Origin: an uncultured Spirochaetales bacterium
GTDB taxonomy: Bacteria; Spirochaetota; Spirochaetia; Sphaerochaetales; Sphaerochaetaceae
Length of the DNA stretch: 64,000 bases
Direction of reading: 5' to 3'
NCBI GenBank assembly: GCA_949300325.1
Contig: CASGDQ010000013.1
Coordinates: forward strand, 62,001-126,000
The position numbers were made by a program, and so were the translations under genes. The notes under the pieces were generated by a model. The model saw only the letters and a list, made by a program, of their open reading frames with translations, had not been told where the DNA came from and made no database searches. This document shows positions 14,943-24,327 of the stretch, piece after piece; within the stretch, counting starts at the first letter, position 1; each line of letters begins with the position of its first letter.

Positions 14943-17282
14943 TCAGGGATTATTCCTGAAATACTCCTCCCACATCTCCGTTCCAAGCGAAATGAACCTA
15001 AAATCCTTGATGATATAAAACACGTCCTTGACGTAATTTTCGATGACGGCACGAGTCGCGCCCTCAGGATTTATCTTATAGCCGATTGCGCATCGGGTCA
15101 TGATTTCTGGGACATGTCCGGTCAGTCCTTTCGGATTATTGTCAACGGAATAAACGAATGACACATACCCCTGCTCATCGAACTCGGCCCCCCAGATCGT
15201 CATGATATGTCCAAGCGGGATCGACGGGTTCATGGAGGTGTAGTTGATCGCCATGTTTTTGTCAAAGGCTTCAATGAATGCCTGTCCCATGGATCCCTTG
15301 CCTAAGTCCTTGGACATGGTGCTCAAAGCCCTTCCCTGGAACACCTCGCGAAAAAATCCCCCGGTTCCACGCGAATTAAAAATCGGCGATGATATGTAAT
15401 AGTCCGCTCCGGAAAGGAACCAGTTAACCCCTTCTTCATCATAGCCCATCTCATCCCAGCTGTTGTCGATGAAATACTGGAATATCTCGCTCTTCTGGAA
15501 CTCGCTTGCTCTTGGATACTTATCCCGTATGTCGCTTCTGATCTCCATCGACGGCCCGTCGTATTTTCCAAAACGCTCTATGTAGTCCTTGTTGTTGTGC
15601 ATCCACCAGTGTATCACGTTAGCCGATCCGGCCGCCCAGCACAAATTGGAATCTGGTGCCCATTTCGACTTGTCGTATGGATATTCTTCCTTATCGCTCC
15701 AATATGTCTTGTTGACATCGAACCAGAGATCATCATCCTGGCGCACAACCTGCTCCCTCAGCCTGTCTGTCTCTGCCATCCACCGATCCTCAGCAGGAGG
15801 CTCTATTCCATGCACCCACACGGTTTTTCCTACATACCGGCTCGGTATACCGGTCACCTTGGCCCTAGTGCCCTCAGATCCATCCTTGAATACAGGATAG
15901 AGCCTGAAATCATATTCATGTCCGCTCTCAAGATTCTGGAATTCATGAACCATGTACCCGCCTGGATTGCCTGAGATATACTCGGTCCTCATTCCGATGC
16001 TGCTGGATTCCTTTCTGATCTCGACCTTGACTTTTTCAAAATTAGAAAAAGATGGATTGACCCAGCTCAGCGTAACAGAATCCTCGTGCGCCAATAAGCT
16101 GAGGTTTGAGATATCCATATCATCCACATTCTCCAGCCAAAGGGCTTTCAGCACCATATCCCTATCAACCCGATAGCCAGGACTTACAGCGTTTCCATCC
16201 TGATCAAACCATCCGGAAAATACAACCTGATCATAAGAGAGCAAAGGAAGATCCTTCTGCTGCAGAATATATCCATTAGGAACGGAAATTGAAGGGACAT
16301 GCTGGCCATATGCGCCACTGTCATAGCTGATGTTAAAAACAACAGGATTGCTCTTATGGGCATAAAGGGATAGCGTCTTATCGGCAGGAATGGAAAAATC
16401 CCACAGCACCCCATCTTCTGTAAACCAGCCTGCAGCTCCTTCAGGCAGATCCATTTTCGGAACCTTGGCTCCTTTGCTTATGCTTATTTCCGCAAGCAGA
16501 TTACCGCCAAGATCATAAAACCCCACGTCTACCATATCATAGACGGCATATAGGCAGAAATTTGAATATACTGGCCATGACAGATCCCATATAACTCCGT
16601 CCTCGGTCCTCCATGCCACAGCGCCTTGCGGAATGAAAACAGGAAGCTCTGATGCATTTTCTCCGTGATTCACATAATAGCTCTCACCTACATCCCCGGC
16701 ATCAGTATAATAGAAATAAAGCAGATGGGTACCGCCATCGCCGTTCCATCCAGCCACCAGCGTGGTATCGTCCTCAATTTTTAAACTGTCAAAAGAAACC
16801 TTGTCTTCCCCATTAAAATACCAGCCAGCAAATGAAAGATCTGATCCCTCAGGCGGCTCAAGCATGCCGCTTGAAATCAATTCTCCTCGTGGAACCACAA
16901 GAGATGAGGGAACACGGCCTATGCTGGATGCATAGCTTAGGACAACCATCTTTTTTTTAGGATCAACAGCTCCGGATGGATTATCATCGCCTCCGGCTGC
17001 ATTCTCATCCCAAACAGCCTTCAAGGTCATATCAGATTTGACCTTGTAATCCGAGTAAATCCTCCTGCCTTCAAAATACCAGCCCAAAAAGCTCTTTTGC
17101 CCTATATCAGAAAGCGTTGGAAGATTTTCTTCTCCTATCGCATTCCCATGTAAAACAAGTACGGAAGGAATGTCGGCTGCTCCTCCTGCATCATATGAGA
17201 GTGTATGGAAGACCGGTCCGTTTGAACATGAAATCAAAATTGAAAATATTGCAGATAACAACAACATCTTGAGCCGTGTCAT
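14943..17282 (-). CDS. Secreted lipoprotein: InlB-type repeats, FN3 domain and IdeS/Mac-like cysteine protease (C66)
   Basis: 779 residues from ATG 17282 (AAGAGGATC before it). The signal ends ILISCS, a lipobox with Cys19. Residues about 25-390 hold five Listeria-Bacteroides (InlB B) type repeats, each ending in a pattern such as GWYFEGRRIYSDY or GWFDQDGNAVS followed by TLKAVW. Residues about 390-480 look like a fibronectin type III domain. The C-terminal 290 residues match the IdeS/Mac family: catalytic Cys548 in SNLCWAAGSANVIHWW, His692 in GHIMTIWGAEFDEQGYV and Asp714 in YSVDNN. IdeS cleaves immunoglobulin G; treponemes carry relatives. Probably surface-exposed and host-directed, though the substrate here is unproven. 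Confidence 0.85.
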   Translation of the reverse strand: MTRLKMLLLSAIFSILISCSNGPVFHTLSYDAGGAADIPSVLVLHGNAIGEENLPTLSDIGQKSFLGWYFEGRRIYSDYKVKSDMTLKAVWDENAAGGDDNPSGAVDPKKKMVVLSYASSIGRVPSSLVVPRGELISSGMLEPPEGSDLSFAGWYFNGEDKVSFDSLKIEDDTTLVAGWNGDGGTHLLYFYYTDAGDVGESYYVNHGENASELPVFIPQGAVAWRTEDGVIWDLSWPVYSNFCLYAVYDMVDVGFYDLGGNLLAEISISKGAKVPKMDLPEGAAGWFTEDGVLWDFSIPADKTLSLYAHKSNPVVFNISYDSGAYGQHVPSISVPNGYILQQKDLPLLSYDQVVFSGWFDQDGNAVSPGYRVDRDMVLKALWLENVDDMDISNLSLLAHEDSVTLSWVNPSFSNFEKVKVEIRKESSSIGMRTEYISGNPGGYMVHEFQNLESGHEYDFRLYPVFKDGSEGTRAKVTGIPSRYVGKTVWVHGIEPPAEDRWMAETDRLREQVVRQDDDLWFDVNKTYWSDKEEYPYDKSKWAPDSNLCWAAGSANVIHWWMHNNKDYIERFGKYDGPSMEIRSDIRDKYPRASEFQKSEIFQYFIDNSWDEMGYDEEGVNWFLSGADYYISSPIFNSRGTGGFFREVFQGRALSTMSKDLGKGSMGQAFIEAFDKNMAINYTSMNPSIPLGHIMTIWGAEFDEQGYVSFVYSVDNNPKGLTGHVPEIMTRCAIGYKINPEGATRAVIENYVKDVFYIIKDFRFISLGTEMWEEYFRNNP

Positions 17283-17527
17283 AAATGATCCTCTTAAGCA
17301 TTTTCTTGGTAACACGAAACAGAAGATTTCTTTTGCCCAGCAATATAATAAGAATTATTATTAATAAGGTCAATATCATATTAAATCTTGCACAGCTTCT
17401 GCTTCATAAGACTCTTCATTTGAAAAAAAGATAAACAGACCATTAAGAGAATTTCTTCGATATTAAGCTTGTATGACAGGCAAAAAGCAGAATAGAAGAA
17501 ATTGCAAAGGCATGTTATCCTTTTTTC

Positions 17528-17986
17528 ATGAAACAGACCATAGTTGAAAGCCCCGTCGGGCCGCTTCTGCTTTCATCTGACGGCAAGGGCATATGCGGCA
17601 TATCCTTTCTTAATGATCATGATGCTTCTTCTACAGAGCCCGATGAAATCATCATTCAGGCAAAAAAGGAGCTTGAAGAGTACTTTATTGGTAAAAGGAA
17701 AAAATTCACCATTCCCATAAGCCTTGAAAAAAAAGGATTTGCAAAGGCAGTGCTCGAGCAGCTTGCCCTTGTGCCATACGGCAGCACAATAACCTATTGC
17801 GAGCTTGCAAAAAAAGCTGGCAATCCAAAGGCTGCCCGCGCTGTTGGAGCTGTGATGCATTCCAATCCGATAGCGATCGTGCTTCCCTGCCATAGGGTTG
17901 TGGGAAAATCTGGGAGCCTCACAGGATTTGCAGGTGGACTGGAAATAAAAAAACAGCTTTTAGACCTTGAAAAACAATTTTTTTAA
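17528..17986 (+). CDS. ogt: Methylated-DNA--[protein]-cysteine S-methyltransferase
   Basis: A 152-residue suicide DNA-repair protein that removes O6-alkyl groups from guanine. The active-site motif LPCHRVV (acceptor Cys) lies at about residues 120-126, preceded by the DNA-binding segment PYGSTITYCELAKKAG and NPKAARAVGAVMHSNP, and followed by GFAGGLEIKKQLLDLE. Length equals that of the family without a regulatory domain. It stands alone on the plus strand, 67 bp upstream of pfkA, with no obvious ribosome site in front of the ATG. The family assignment is firm. Confidence 0.95.
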   Translation: MKQTIVESPVGPLLLSSDGKGICGISFLNDHDASSTEPDEIIIQAKKELEEYFIGKRKKFTIPISLEKKGFAKAVLEQLALVPYGSTITYCELAKKAGNPKAARAVGAVMHSNPIAIVLPCHRVVGKSGSLTGFAGGLEIKKQLLDLEKQFF

Positions 17987-18018
17987 CCTTTTTTTTACAC
18001 AAACAGCATTTATTCACT

Positions 18019-18041
18019 GTTATAATTAACTTTATTATAAC
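18019..18041. promoter_or_regulatory. Inverted repeat with TATAAT upstream of pfkA
   Basis: Arms GTTATAAT (18019-18026) and ATTATAAC (18034-18041) form an 8-bp inverted repeat just before the GGGAGG ribosome site of pfkA. The left arm contains TATAAT, a possible -10 box. This could be a regulator site covering the pfkA-ppx-ppk promoter. It is also a sequence that can arise by chance in AT-rich DNA. Confidence 0.4.
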
Positions 18042-18052
18042 AGGGAGGAAAT

Positions 18053-19141
18053 ATGAGGATAGGAATTCTTACAAGCGGAGGCGACTGCCCCGGATTGAAT
18101 GCTGTGATAAGAGGCTTTGCAAAATACGTGTACAACCAGATTCCGCGTGTTGAGATGATCGGCATATCCGACGGTTACGGCGGATTGATCAACGGGGAAG
18201 CAAAGATGCTGAAGGAATCCGATTTCTCTGGCATCCTCAATGTCGGAGGAACGATTCTCGGCACCTCGCGCCAGCCTTTCAAGATGATGACTGTCGAGGA
18301 CCAGAACGGGGAAAGCAAGCTCGATCTGATGAAGAAGAACTACAAGAAGCTCGATCTTGATCTGCTTGTGACATTAGGAGGAGCAGGAACGCATAAGACA
18401 GCTGGGCTGCTTTCGGCTGCAGGGCTTAATGTCATCGGAATTCCGAAGACTATCGACAACGACATATTCGGCACCGATGTCACATTCGGCTTCCATACCG
18501 CTGTGGATATCGCGACAGAGTGCATAGACAGGATACACACCACAGCAGCCAGCCATGGACGGACGATGCTAATAGAGATAATGGGAAACAAGGTCGGATG
18601 GCTCACTCTCTATTCTGGAATCGCGGGAGGTGCGGATATCGTTCTGATACCTGAAATCCCGTACGACCCGGATGAGGTAGTAAGGACTGTCAGGCACAGG
18701 ATCACAAGCGGCAAGGCATTCAATATCATCGCTATAGCAGAGGGTGCAATGAGCCAGGAAGAGAGCAAGATGAAGAAAACCGAACGGCTCCAGGCCCGAG
18801 GCGGGGATGCTACAGCCACAAACCAGCTTGCAAAATACATTTCCGAGAATGCGGAGGTCGAAACCCGCGTAGTTGTCCCCGGCCACCTGCAGAGAGGAGG
18901 AAGCCCATCGCCATACGACCGCCTGCTTTCAACCGAGATGGGATCGTTTGCCGGAAAGCTCGTGCAGGACGGAAATTTCGGAACCACAGTTGCTATGCGC
19001 AACAACCAGATAACCTACAACAAGCTTGCTGACATCGCAGGCAAGACAAAGTATGTCCCCGAGGATGACCAGATGATCGCAGTCGCAAGATCGATCGGGA
19101 TCTCTTTTGGAGACGGGAAGAAGTTCAAGGAGATAAGATAG
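18053..19141 (+). CDS. pfkA: 6-phosphofructokinase
   Basis: 362 residues; phosphorylates fructose 6-phosphate in glycolysis. GILTSGGDCPGLNAVIRG (residues 3-20), catalytic PKTIDND, GFHTAVDIATECIDRIH, MGNKVGWL and GHLQRGGSPSPYDR identify the PFK family. At the phosphoryl-donor site it has GGAGT: the residue equal to E. coli Gly104 is Gly, favouring ATP, while E. coli Gly124 is Lys (PKTIDND), as in pyrophosphate and some actinobacterial ATP enzymes, and E. coli Asp103 is replaced by Ala. ATP is my best guess but PPi is not excluded. GGGAGG before the ATG. It is followed 1 bp later by the exopolyphosphatase-like gene. Confidence 0.93.
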   Translation: MRIGILTSGGDCPGLNAVIRGFAKYVYNQIPRVEMIGISDGYGGLINGEAKMLKESDFSGILNVGGTILGTSRQPFKMMTVEDQNGESKLDLMKKNYKKLDLDLLVTLGGAGTHKTAGLLSAAGLNVIGIPKTIDNDIFGTDVTFGFHTAVDIATECIDRIHTTAASHGRTMLIEIMGNKVGWLTLYSGIAGGADIVLIPEIPYDPDEVVRTVRHRITSGKAFNIIAIAEGAMSQEESKMKKTERLQARGGDATATNQLAKYISENAEVETRVVVPGHLQRGGSPSPYDRLLSTEMGSFAGKLVQDGNFGTTVAMRNNQITYNKLADIAGKTKYVPEDDQMIAVARSIGISFGDGKKFKEIR

Positions 19142-19142
19142 G

Positions 19143-20087
19143 ATGGCAAGGTACGCCGTAATCGATTTTTCCTTGTCCTCCGTATCCCTGCTCGTTGCAG
19201 AGCAGAAAATGAACGGAGGGCTCGAGAGCATATTCAAATCACACCGCATAATCCGGATTCCGGACTACCTTTCTGACGGCCTGCTTGAGGGAAAGGGGCT
19301 TGAAAAGCTCATAAAAGAAAGCCTTTATCTGATGAACATGGCCGCACAGTTCAATCCCGACAAGACCTTTGCAATCTCCAGCACCCTCTTGAAAGGGATC
19401 GGGAATGCAGAAGAAGTCGGGCGTAAGATCAAGGAATGCATCGGCCTTGATGTGCTCCATATGGAAGGAAAGGATGAGGCGTACGCAGCATTCATCGCAA
19501 ACGAGCGTTATAAGAACCTTGAGAGGGCCGTGCTCATTGACATCGGTGGCAGCAGCACCGAAATCTGCGACTTCAGAAGCTCCGACAAGGATGGGATGGT
19601 CAGCATCGATATAGGCGCAAACCAGATTGAGAGGATGTTCATAAAGGACCTCTACCCCACCGGAGAGGAAGAAAAGAAGATAAGGCGCTATTTGAAGGAA
19701 AAGATCGACGAGGAGACCAAGTATCTGCCACAAAACTACGACAATGCGGTCCTCTCCGGCTCAAACTGCCAGGCGCTTTATACGATATACGCAGATTACT
19801 ATGATATTCCAGACGGGGATGAGATGCTTATGCAGACTGTAAAGCTTGAAAAGCTCATTTCGACCCTGATGGAAAAAAAGAAAAGATCCAGGCTCATAAT
19901 CAAGACCGTGCCGGAGAAGGTCAATCTTCTAATTCCAACCGCCATATGCCTCAAGCAGATACTCAAGAGGTTCGGAATCGAGAACATGACCGTTTCCACG
20001 TTCGGAGTCAAGGAAGGAGCGCTCAAGCTGATCCTTTCAGGGCGTATGGGAGGCAATGCAGGGGAGGCTTCTGGAAATGGGTGTTAA
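19143..20087 (+). CDS. ppx: Ppx/GppA-family exopolyphosphatase or pppGpp phosphatase
   Basis: A 314-residue protein of the ASKHA fold, as short as actinobacterial Ppx and lacking the C-terminal HD domain of E. coli Ppx. Phosphate-loop motifs are AVIDFSLSSVSLLVAE (residues 4-19) and VLIDIGGSSTEICDF. The first motif normally reads IDIGSNSxR, so Phe-Ser in place of Gly-Ser is unusual. The gene follows pfkA after 1 bp and its 3' end overlaps ppk, so the pairing with polyphosphate kinase supports a polyphosphate-degrading or sensing role. Exact substrate (polyP or pppGpp) cannot be told. Confidence 0.87.
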   Translation: MARYAVIDFSLSSVSLLVAEQKMNGGLESIFKSHRIIRIPDYLSDGLLEGKGLEKLIKESLYLMNMAAQFNPDKTFAISSTLLKGIGNAEEVGRKIKECIGLDVLHMEGKDEAYAAFIANERYKNLERAVLIDIGGSSTEICDFRSSDKDGMVSIDIGANQIERMFIKDLYPTGEEEKKIRRYLKEKIDEETKYLPQNYDNAVLSGSNCQALYTIYADYYDIPDGDEMLMQTVKLEKLISTLMEKKKRSRLIIKTVPEKVNLLIPTAICLKQILKRFGIENMTVSTFGVKEGALKLILSGRMGGNAGEASGNGC

Positions 20088-22155
20088 GACAGCAAATGCC
20101 GAGAAATGCATAAAAGGCGCTTTCATAAACAGGGAGTATTCATGGCTTGAATTCAACTCGCGGGTTTTGGACCAGGCCATGGATCTCACAAATCCTCTTC
20201 TGGAAAGATGCAAATTCCTCTCCATATTCAAATCGAATCTGGACGAGTTCACGATGGTGCGCCTCGGAAGCCTGGAGAACATGGCCAAGAGCAATCCAGA
20301 GGAGAGGGACAACAAGACAGAGCTGACTGCGACCGAGCAGATTTCCGCAGTGCTTGAGATGTACCCCGCCCTGTACAGGAGAGCCGACCACACGTTCAAC
20401 TTCCTTGCAACGGAGCTTTATTCAAAGGGAATAAACATAATCAAGTCAGATGAGCTGAGCATGAAGCAGGAAAAGCTATGTCTCGAGCATTTCACGGACT
20501 ATCTGCTTCCGCGCCTTTCGCCTCTGGTTCTCGATCAAAAGCATCCTCTGATACGTTTTTTCAATCTCAGGACGTACATGGTTCTCCTTTTGGAAAGGAA
20601 CGGGCGCTCGATGTTCGGCGTCGTCGCGGTCCCTCTTGCGGCTGAAAGGATATTCCATATTCCCGGAGGAAAGAAAAAACACCTGATACTCACAGAGGAT
20701 CTGCTGTTCAAATTCGGACATCTGGCATTCCCCGGCTACAATGTCAAGGAAAAAGCCTTGATAAGAATAACCAGGAACGCGGATTTTGAAGCGAGCATGG
20801 AGGATGCGGACATAGAGTACAACTTCGACTTCTCGAAGCTGATCAAGACAAAGATCGAAGAGAGGACCAACCTGCCGACGGTAAGGGTCGAGACAAACAG
20901 CCCGAGCGAGGAGATCAAGTCCTATGTATCAAAGCAGCTTGGGATAAAGAAGAATCGCATCTTCTACTGCGGAACCTATTTTGACTACAAATTCCTCTTT
21001 TCGCTCTCAAGCTATTTCAGCGAGGAAGAAAAGGAGAAGCTGTCCTTCAAGCCATTTAAGAGCTCTGTTCCGCGCAGCCTTGCAGGAGCAAACCTTTTTA
21101 ATGTGGTGGAAAAGAGGGACATCTTCCTTTCCTACCCATATGACAGCATGGAGACGCTCATAAACCTGCTGGAAGAGGCTGCAACGGATAAAAGCGTTAC
21201 AAACATAAAGATCACCATATACCGCCTGATGGACCATTCGGGGATAATCAGTGCTCTGATAAAAGCAGCGAACAATGGAAAGGATGTTACTGCGGTCATG
21301 GAGCTCTGTGCACGCTTTGACGAGGAGAACAACCTTGAAAACGCATCAAGGCTCCGCGAGGCGGGATGCACCGTCTTCTACGGGCTCGGAGATTACAAGG
21401 TGCACAGCAAGATCATATCGATCGTGAGGGAAAAGAACGGGCATGTCAGCTACATCACCCATATCGGGACAGGAAATTACAACGAAAGCACGAGCCGGCA
21501 GTACACAGACCTTAATATAATCACCTCGAATAAGGAAATCGGCGAAGACGGAGTGGCGTTCTTCAGGAACCTTGCAGTTTTGAACCTTGAATACGATTAT
21601 AAACGATTGCTTGTTGCACCGCACAGCCTAAGAAGCGGATTAATTGCCGAAATCGACAAGGAGATCAAAAAAGGCGAAAACGGACTTATAAGGGCGAAGA
21701 TGAACAGCCTTACTGACCGAGGGATGATTGAAAAGCTGATTGAAGCGAGCCAGGCCGGAGTGAAAGTGCATCTGATCGTGCGCGGCATCTGCTGCCTGCT
21801 TCCAGGTGTCAAAGGTGTAAGCGACAATATAAGTGTGATAAGCATAGTCGGACGGTTTTTGGAGCATTCGAGGATATACAGCTTCTCATCTGGAAAGGAC
21901 CAGAGGATGTACATCGGCTCTGCAGATCTCATGACCAGGAATATAAACAAAAGGATCGAGATAGCCTGCCCTGTTCTGGATGAGGATGTAAAAGCGGAGA
22001 TAAACCACCTTTTGGACAATATCTTCAGCGATAATGTGAAGGCAAGAAGGCTGCTTTCCGATGGGAAATACCACAAGGTGCAATCCCTGTCTGCTCCGTT
22101 TGATAGCCAGGAAGAATGCTTAAAGGAAGCTCAGAGCAGGAACTTGAGCCTTTGA
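20077..22155 (+). CDS. ppk1: Polyphosphate kinase 1
   Basis: A 692-residue enzyme that polymerises the terminal phosphate of ATP into polyphosphate. The N-terminal domain begins INREYSWLEFNSRVLDQA. The catalytic half has the two phospholipase-D-like histidine segments: KVHSKIISIV (the His autophosphorylated in Ppk1) with HIGTGNYNESTSRQYTDL, and later IYSFSSGKDQRMYIGSADLM. The start ATG at 20077 is chosen because GGGGAGG lies 9 nt upstream; an in-frame ATG at 20056 has no such site. It overlaps the ppx stop, so the two are coupled. Last gene of the pfkA-ppx-ppk operon, followed by a hairpin. Confidence 0.96.
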   Translation: MGVKTANAEKCIKGAFINREYSWLEFNSRVLDQAMDLTNPLLERCKFLSIFKSNLDEFTMVRLGSLENMAKSNPEERDNKTELTATEQISAVLEMYPALYRRADHTFNFLATELYSKGINIIKSDELSMKQEKLCLEHFTDYLLPRLSPLVLDQKHPLIRFFNLRTYMVLLLERNGRSMFGVVAVPLAAERIFHIPGGKKKHLILTEDLLFKFGHLAFPGYNVKEKALIRITRNADFEASMEDADIEYNFDFSKLIKTKIEERTNLPTVRVETNSPSEEIKSYVSKQLGIKKNRIFYCGTYFDYKFLFSLSSYFSEEEKEKLSFKPFKSSVPRSLAGANLFNVVEKRDIFLSYPYDSMETLINLLEEAATDKSVTNIKITIYRLMDHSGIISALIKAANNGKDVTAVMELCARFDEENNLENASRLREAGCTVFYGLGDYKVHSKIISIVREKNGHVSYITHIGTGNYNESTSRQYTDLNIITSNKEIGEDGVAFFRNLAVLNLEYDYKRLLVAPHSLRSGLIAEIDKEIKKGENGLIRAKMNSLTDRGMIEKLIEASQAGVKVHLIVRGICCLLPGVKGVSDNISVISIVGRFLEHSRIYSFSSGKDQRMYIGSADLMTRNINKRIEIACPVLDEDVKAEINHLLDNIFSDNVKARRLLSDGKYHKVQSLSAPFDSQEECLKEAQSRNLSL

Positions 22156-22172
22156 ATCGAGCTTTAATATTC

Positions 22173-22221
22173 TAAACACCCTGAAATGATGTAAACCAGG
22201 GTGTTTATATTATTATTTTCT
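22173..22221 (+). terminator. Terminator after ppk1 (possibly bidirectional)
   Basis: Arms TAAACACCCT (22173-22182) and AGGGTGTTTA (22198-22207) form a 10-bp stem followed by TATTATTATTTT. It lies between convergent ppk1 and the barrel-protein gene, and A-rich sequence on the other side could let it serve both. Confidence 0.7.
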
Positions 22222-22235
22222 ATTTTATATATTTC

Positions 22236-23438
22236 TTATGAAACCCATCCTATGGCCACTCTTAAGGCAAGATAGTCGAGGCTGTCGCCATAACGCACCT
22301 CGCCATAAGGCTTGACAGCATACGTCAGATCCACCTCTAGAACCTTGAAAAGGAAGGAAAAGCCCGCAGAAATATATCCCCTATCAAGGCCTGCTGAAAT
22401 TGAGAACATATATAAAAAATCCAAACGGGCCCCCAGCTTGAGGTGATCGATAAACCCGCCCTTTTTTGCCATATCCCCGCTGAATAATCCAACCAGATCG
22501 ACGATGTCCACTGCAATATGCGGATCTGCAAGACCTTTTTTCCACCCATTCCAGAATCCGCTCCAGGAAAAGCCCAGATCAAGGCTGTATGGAACATCAA
22601 GGCTGTAGCGCACCTCATTAACAGATCCGCTTTCCTTTCCCCTTGCTGCAAGCAATCCTCCCCTGTAGGACATCTGGTAATCTCCATTTAGGTTGTTCAG
22701 GGCAATCGCCGTTGAAAATCCATATGGCATGTCCAGCCGCGAATATATGGATACCGGCAAAGCCCAGCCTGAAGAAAAAGGAACATCATCCAAAATAAGA
22801 GCTCTGAGCGATGCAGCTATTTCAGCGCCATCTGTGGAGTTTGCAATAATATTTGAGATATCGGATACGCTCACGCCTGAAAGGCTTTCTGAATCAGCGC
22901 TGTAGAGCCTATAGGACGGCCTGAACGAAAATGAGAGGGAAAGTCCCCAATCCTTATTGAAATGAAAGGTATGGGAAAGCGAAATATCGTAGGACTCCTC
23001 ATACATTAAAAACATGCTGCTCGATGCGTTTCCTGCTCCTTCGGTCATAACCGACAATCTGCTGCTGAAATAGAAAGATAATGGGCTTAAAGATATCCCT
23101 GCTCCTGCATCGAGGGTCATAAAATCCTTAAATCCTGCAGGAATGGAATTCAAGAAATCCAAAGCTGCGGATGCAGCATCGCCCGCCTTTACTGAATCAA
23201 TGGAAGAGATGTTGTTTTTTATGTTATACAGCCTTATTCCGGCATAAGGGAGAAAAAGTGAAAAACCTTCGCTTTCCGGACCTCCTGTCTTCTTCATAGC
23301 CAGCCCGGAACCGCCCATGGCGTCCTTTCTTATATCATAACGTTCGAATGGAAATGCAAGGCTCGACTGCACATCGTATGATGCAAAAAGCCCAAATAAT
23401 GAAAAGCATAGGAAAACAATCAGAAGAATCTTTTTCAT
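22236..23438 (-). CDS. Predicted outer-membrane beta-barrel protein
   Basis: A 400-residue exported protein not recognised by name. A Sec signal (MKKILLIVFLCFSLFGLFA) is followed by alternating hydrophobic/polar segments rich in Gly, Ser and aromatic residues (GAGISLSPLSFYFSSRLSV, DWGLSLSFSFRPSYRLY, ISAGLDRGYISAGFSFLFKV). The protein ends in VAIGWVS, close to the aromatic-ended strand typical of outer-membrane barrels. The GGSGLAMKK region near the N-terminus recalls PorV/FadL/TraF-like porins of spirochaetes. It starts at the stop of the upstream lipoprotein gene (4-bp overlap), so the two probably act together in the outer membrane. Confidence 0.65.
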   Translation of the reverse strand: MKKILLIVFLCFSLFGLFASYDVQSSLAFPFERYDIRKDAMGGSGLAMKKTGGPESEGFSLFLPYAGIRLYNIKNNISSIDSVKAGDAASAALDFLNSIPAGFKDFMTLDAGAGISLSPLSFYFSSRLSVMTEGAGNASSSMFLMYEESYDISLSHTFHFNKDWGLSLSFSFRPSYRLYSADSESLSGVSVSDISNIIANSTDGAEIAASLRALILDDVPFSSGWALPVSIYSRLDMPYGFSTAIALNNLNGDYQMSYRGGLLAARGKESGSVNEVRYSLDVPYSLDLGFSWSGFWNGWKKGLADPHIAVDIVDLVGLFSGDMAKKGGFIDHLKLGARLDFLYMFSISAGLDRGYISAGFSFLFKVLEVDLTYAVKPYGEVRYGDSLDYLALRVAIGWVS

Positions 23439-24250
23439 TTTCCCTCCTCCAAAAGATCCGACAAGGCCGATATCTTAACTATCGATGTACTTGGGGACAG
23501 CCTGTAGAGCACCGTATAATAATTAAGCACCTCGCTCATGATATCCTTCGACAAAAATTGACGGAGGATGCTTTTTGCATCAAAATTCCCGATGTATCCG
23601 GTAATGCCTGCATCCGGGTTCTCTTTCACATATGCATCATAGCTTGCCGCCACGGCGTCGAATAAATTGACGAAGATGAGGCGGAATGCGATCTGCACGG
23701 AAATAAAATCGGACAGATCCAGCTCCTGCTCGCCTTTCACGCTGAAAAGCCCGCTTGCAACCGTAACATCCTCTCCGGCAAGATAGAGCACCAGATTAAA
23801 AAAATCATCAAGAGCCTTGCCGTATGCGGCATCCTTGTCTGCAGATAAGGACAGGCAGCTGTTCATATAAGCGATATCCTCTTTTGTCGTAAGCGAAAGG
23901 ATATCGGATATTACGGACCATGAGGCAGGAGCGACATACGAGTAGGAGAATGTTATGTTTTTATTCTCAAGATTTGGAAATAGCTTATCCATAAGTGCTT
24001 CAAGATCCATATCGGATATCTCTACATCTAAAGCTTTGAAAGCTTCCTTGAATAATCCCAAAACATACTCGTACGGGGTTATCTCAATGGTCGCAGGTTG
24101 GACAGCCTCGATCGACGAGATGATTCTGGCAACAGCTTTTTTCCCTTCTGGCGTCACTTCCGGAGAGATGAAAACATTATCAAGGCTGCAGGATGGGACA
24201 AACAGCAATATTAATACGGAAATCATGATTGCCGTTATTTTTTTCTTCAT
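23435..24250 (-). CDS. Hypothetical lipoprotein
   Basis: A 271-residue protein with a lipoprotein signal (LLFVPSCSLDN, acylated Cys21). The mature part is mostly helical in appearance, acidic, and without a motif I recognise. It overlaps the barrel-protein gene by 4 bp, so an outer-membrane complex of lipoprotein and barrel is plausible. No good ribosome site is seen before the ATG at 24250, but no better start exists. Confidence 0.65.
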   Translation of the reverse strand: MKKKITAIMISVLILLFVPSCSLDNVFISPEVTPEGKKAVARIISSIEAVQPATIEITPYEYVLGLFKEAFKALDVEISDMDLEALMDKLFPNLENKNITFSYSYVAPASWSVISDILSLTTKEDIAYMNSCLSLSADKDAAYGKALDDFFNLVLYLAGEDVTVASGLFSVKGEQELDLSDFISVQIAFRLIFVNLFDAVAASYDAYVKENPDAGITGYIGNFDAKSILRQFLSKDIMSEVLNYYTVLYRLSPSTSIVKISALSDLLEEGK

Positions 24251-24278
24251 ATCTTAAATATAAACAACATCTCAAGAT

Positions 24279-24309
24279 AAAAAAAGGGACCTCCAGAAGG
24301 AGATCCCTC
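24279..24309 (-). terminator. Rho-independent terminator of the PTS operon
   Basis: Read on the minus strand: AGGGATCTCC, loop TTCT, GGAGGTCCCT, then seven T. It closes the operon 19 bp after the IICB stop. Confidence 0.9.
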
Positions 24310-24327
24310 GAAAAGACGCTTTCAGCC

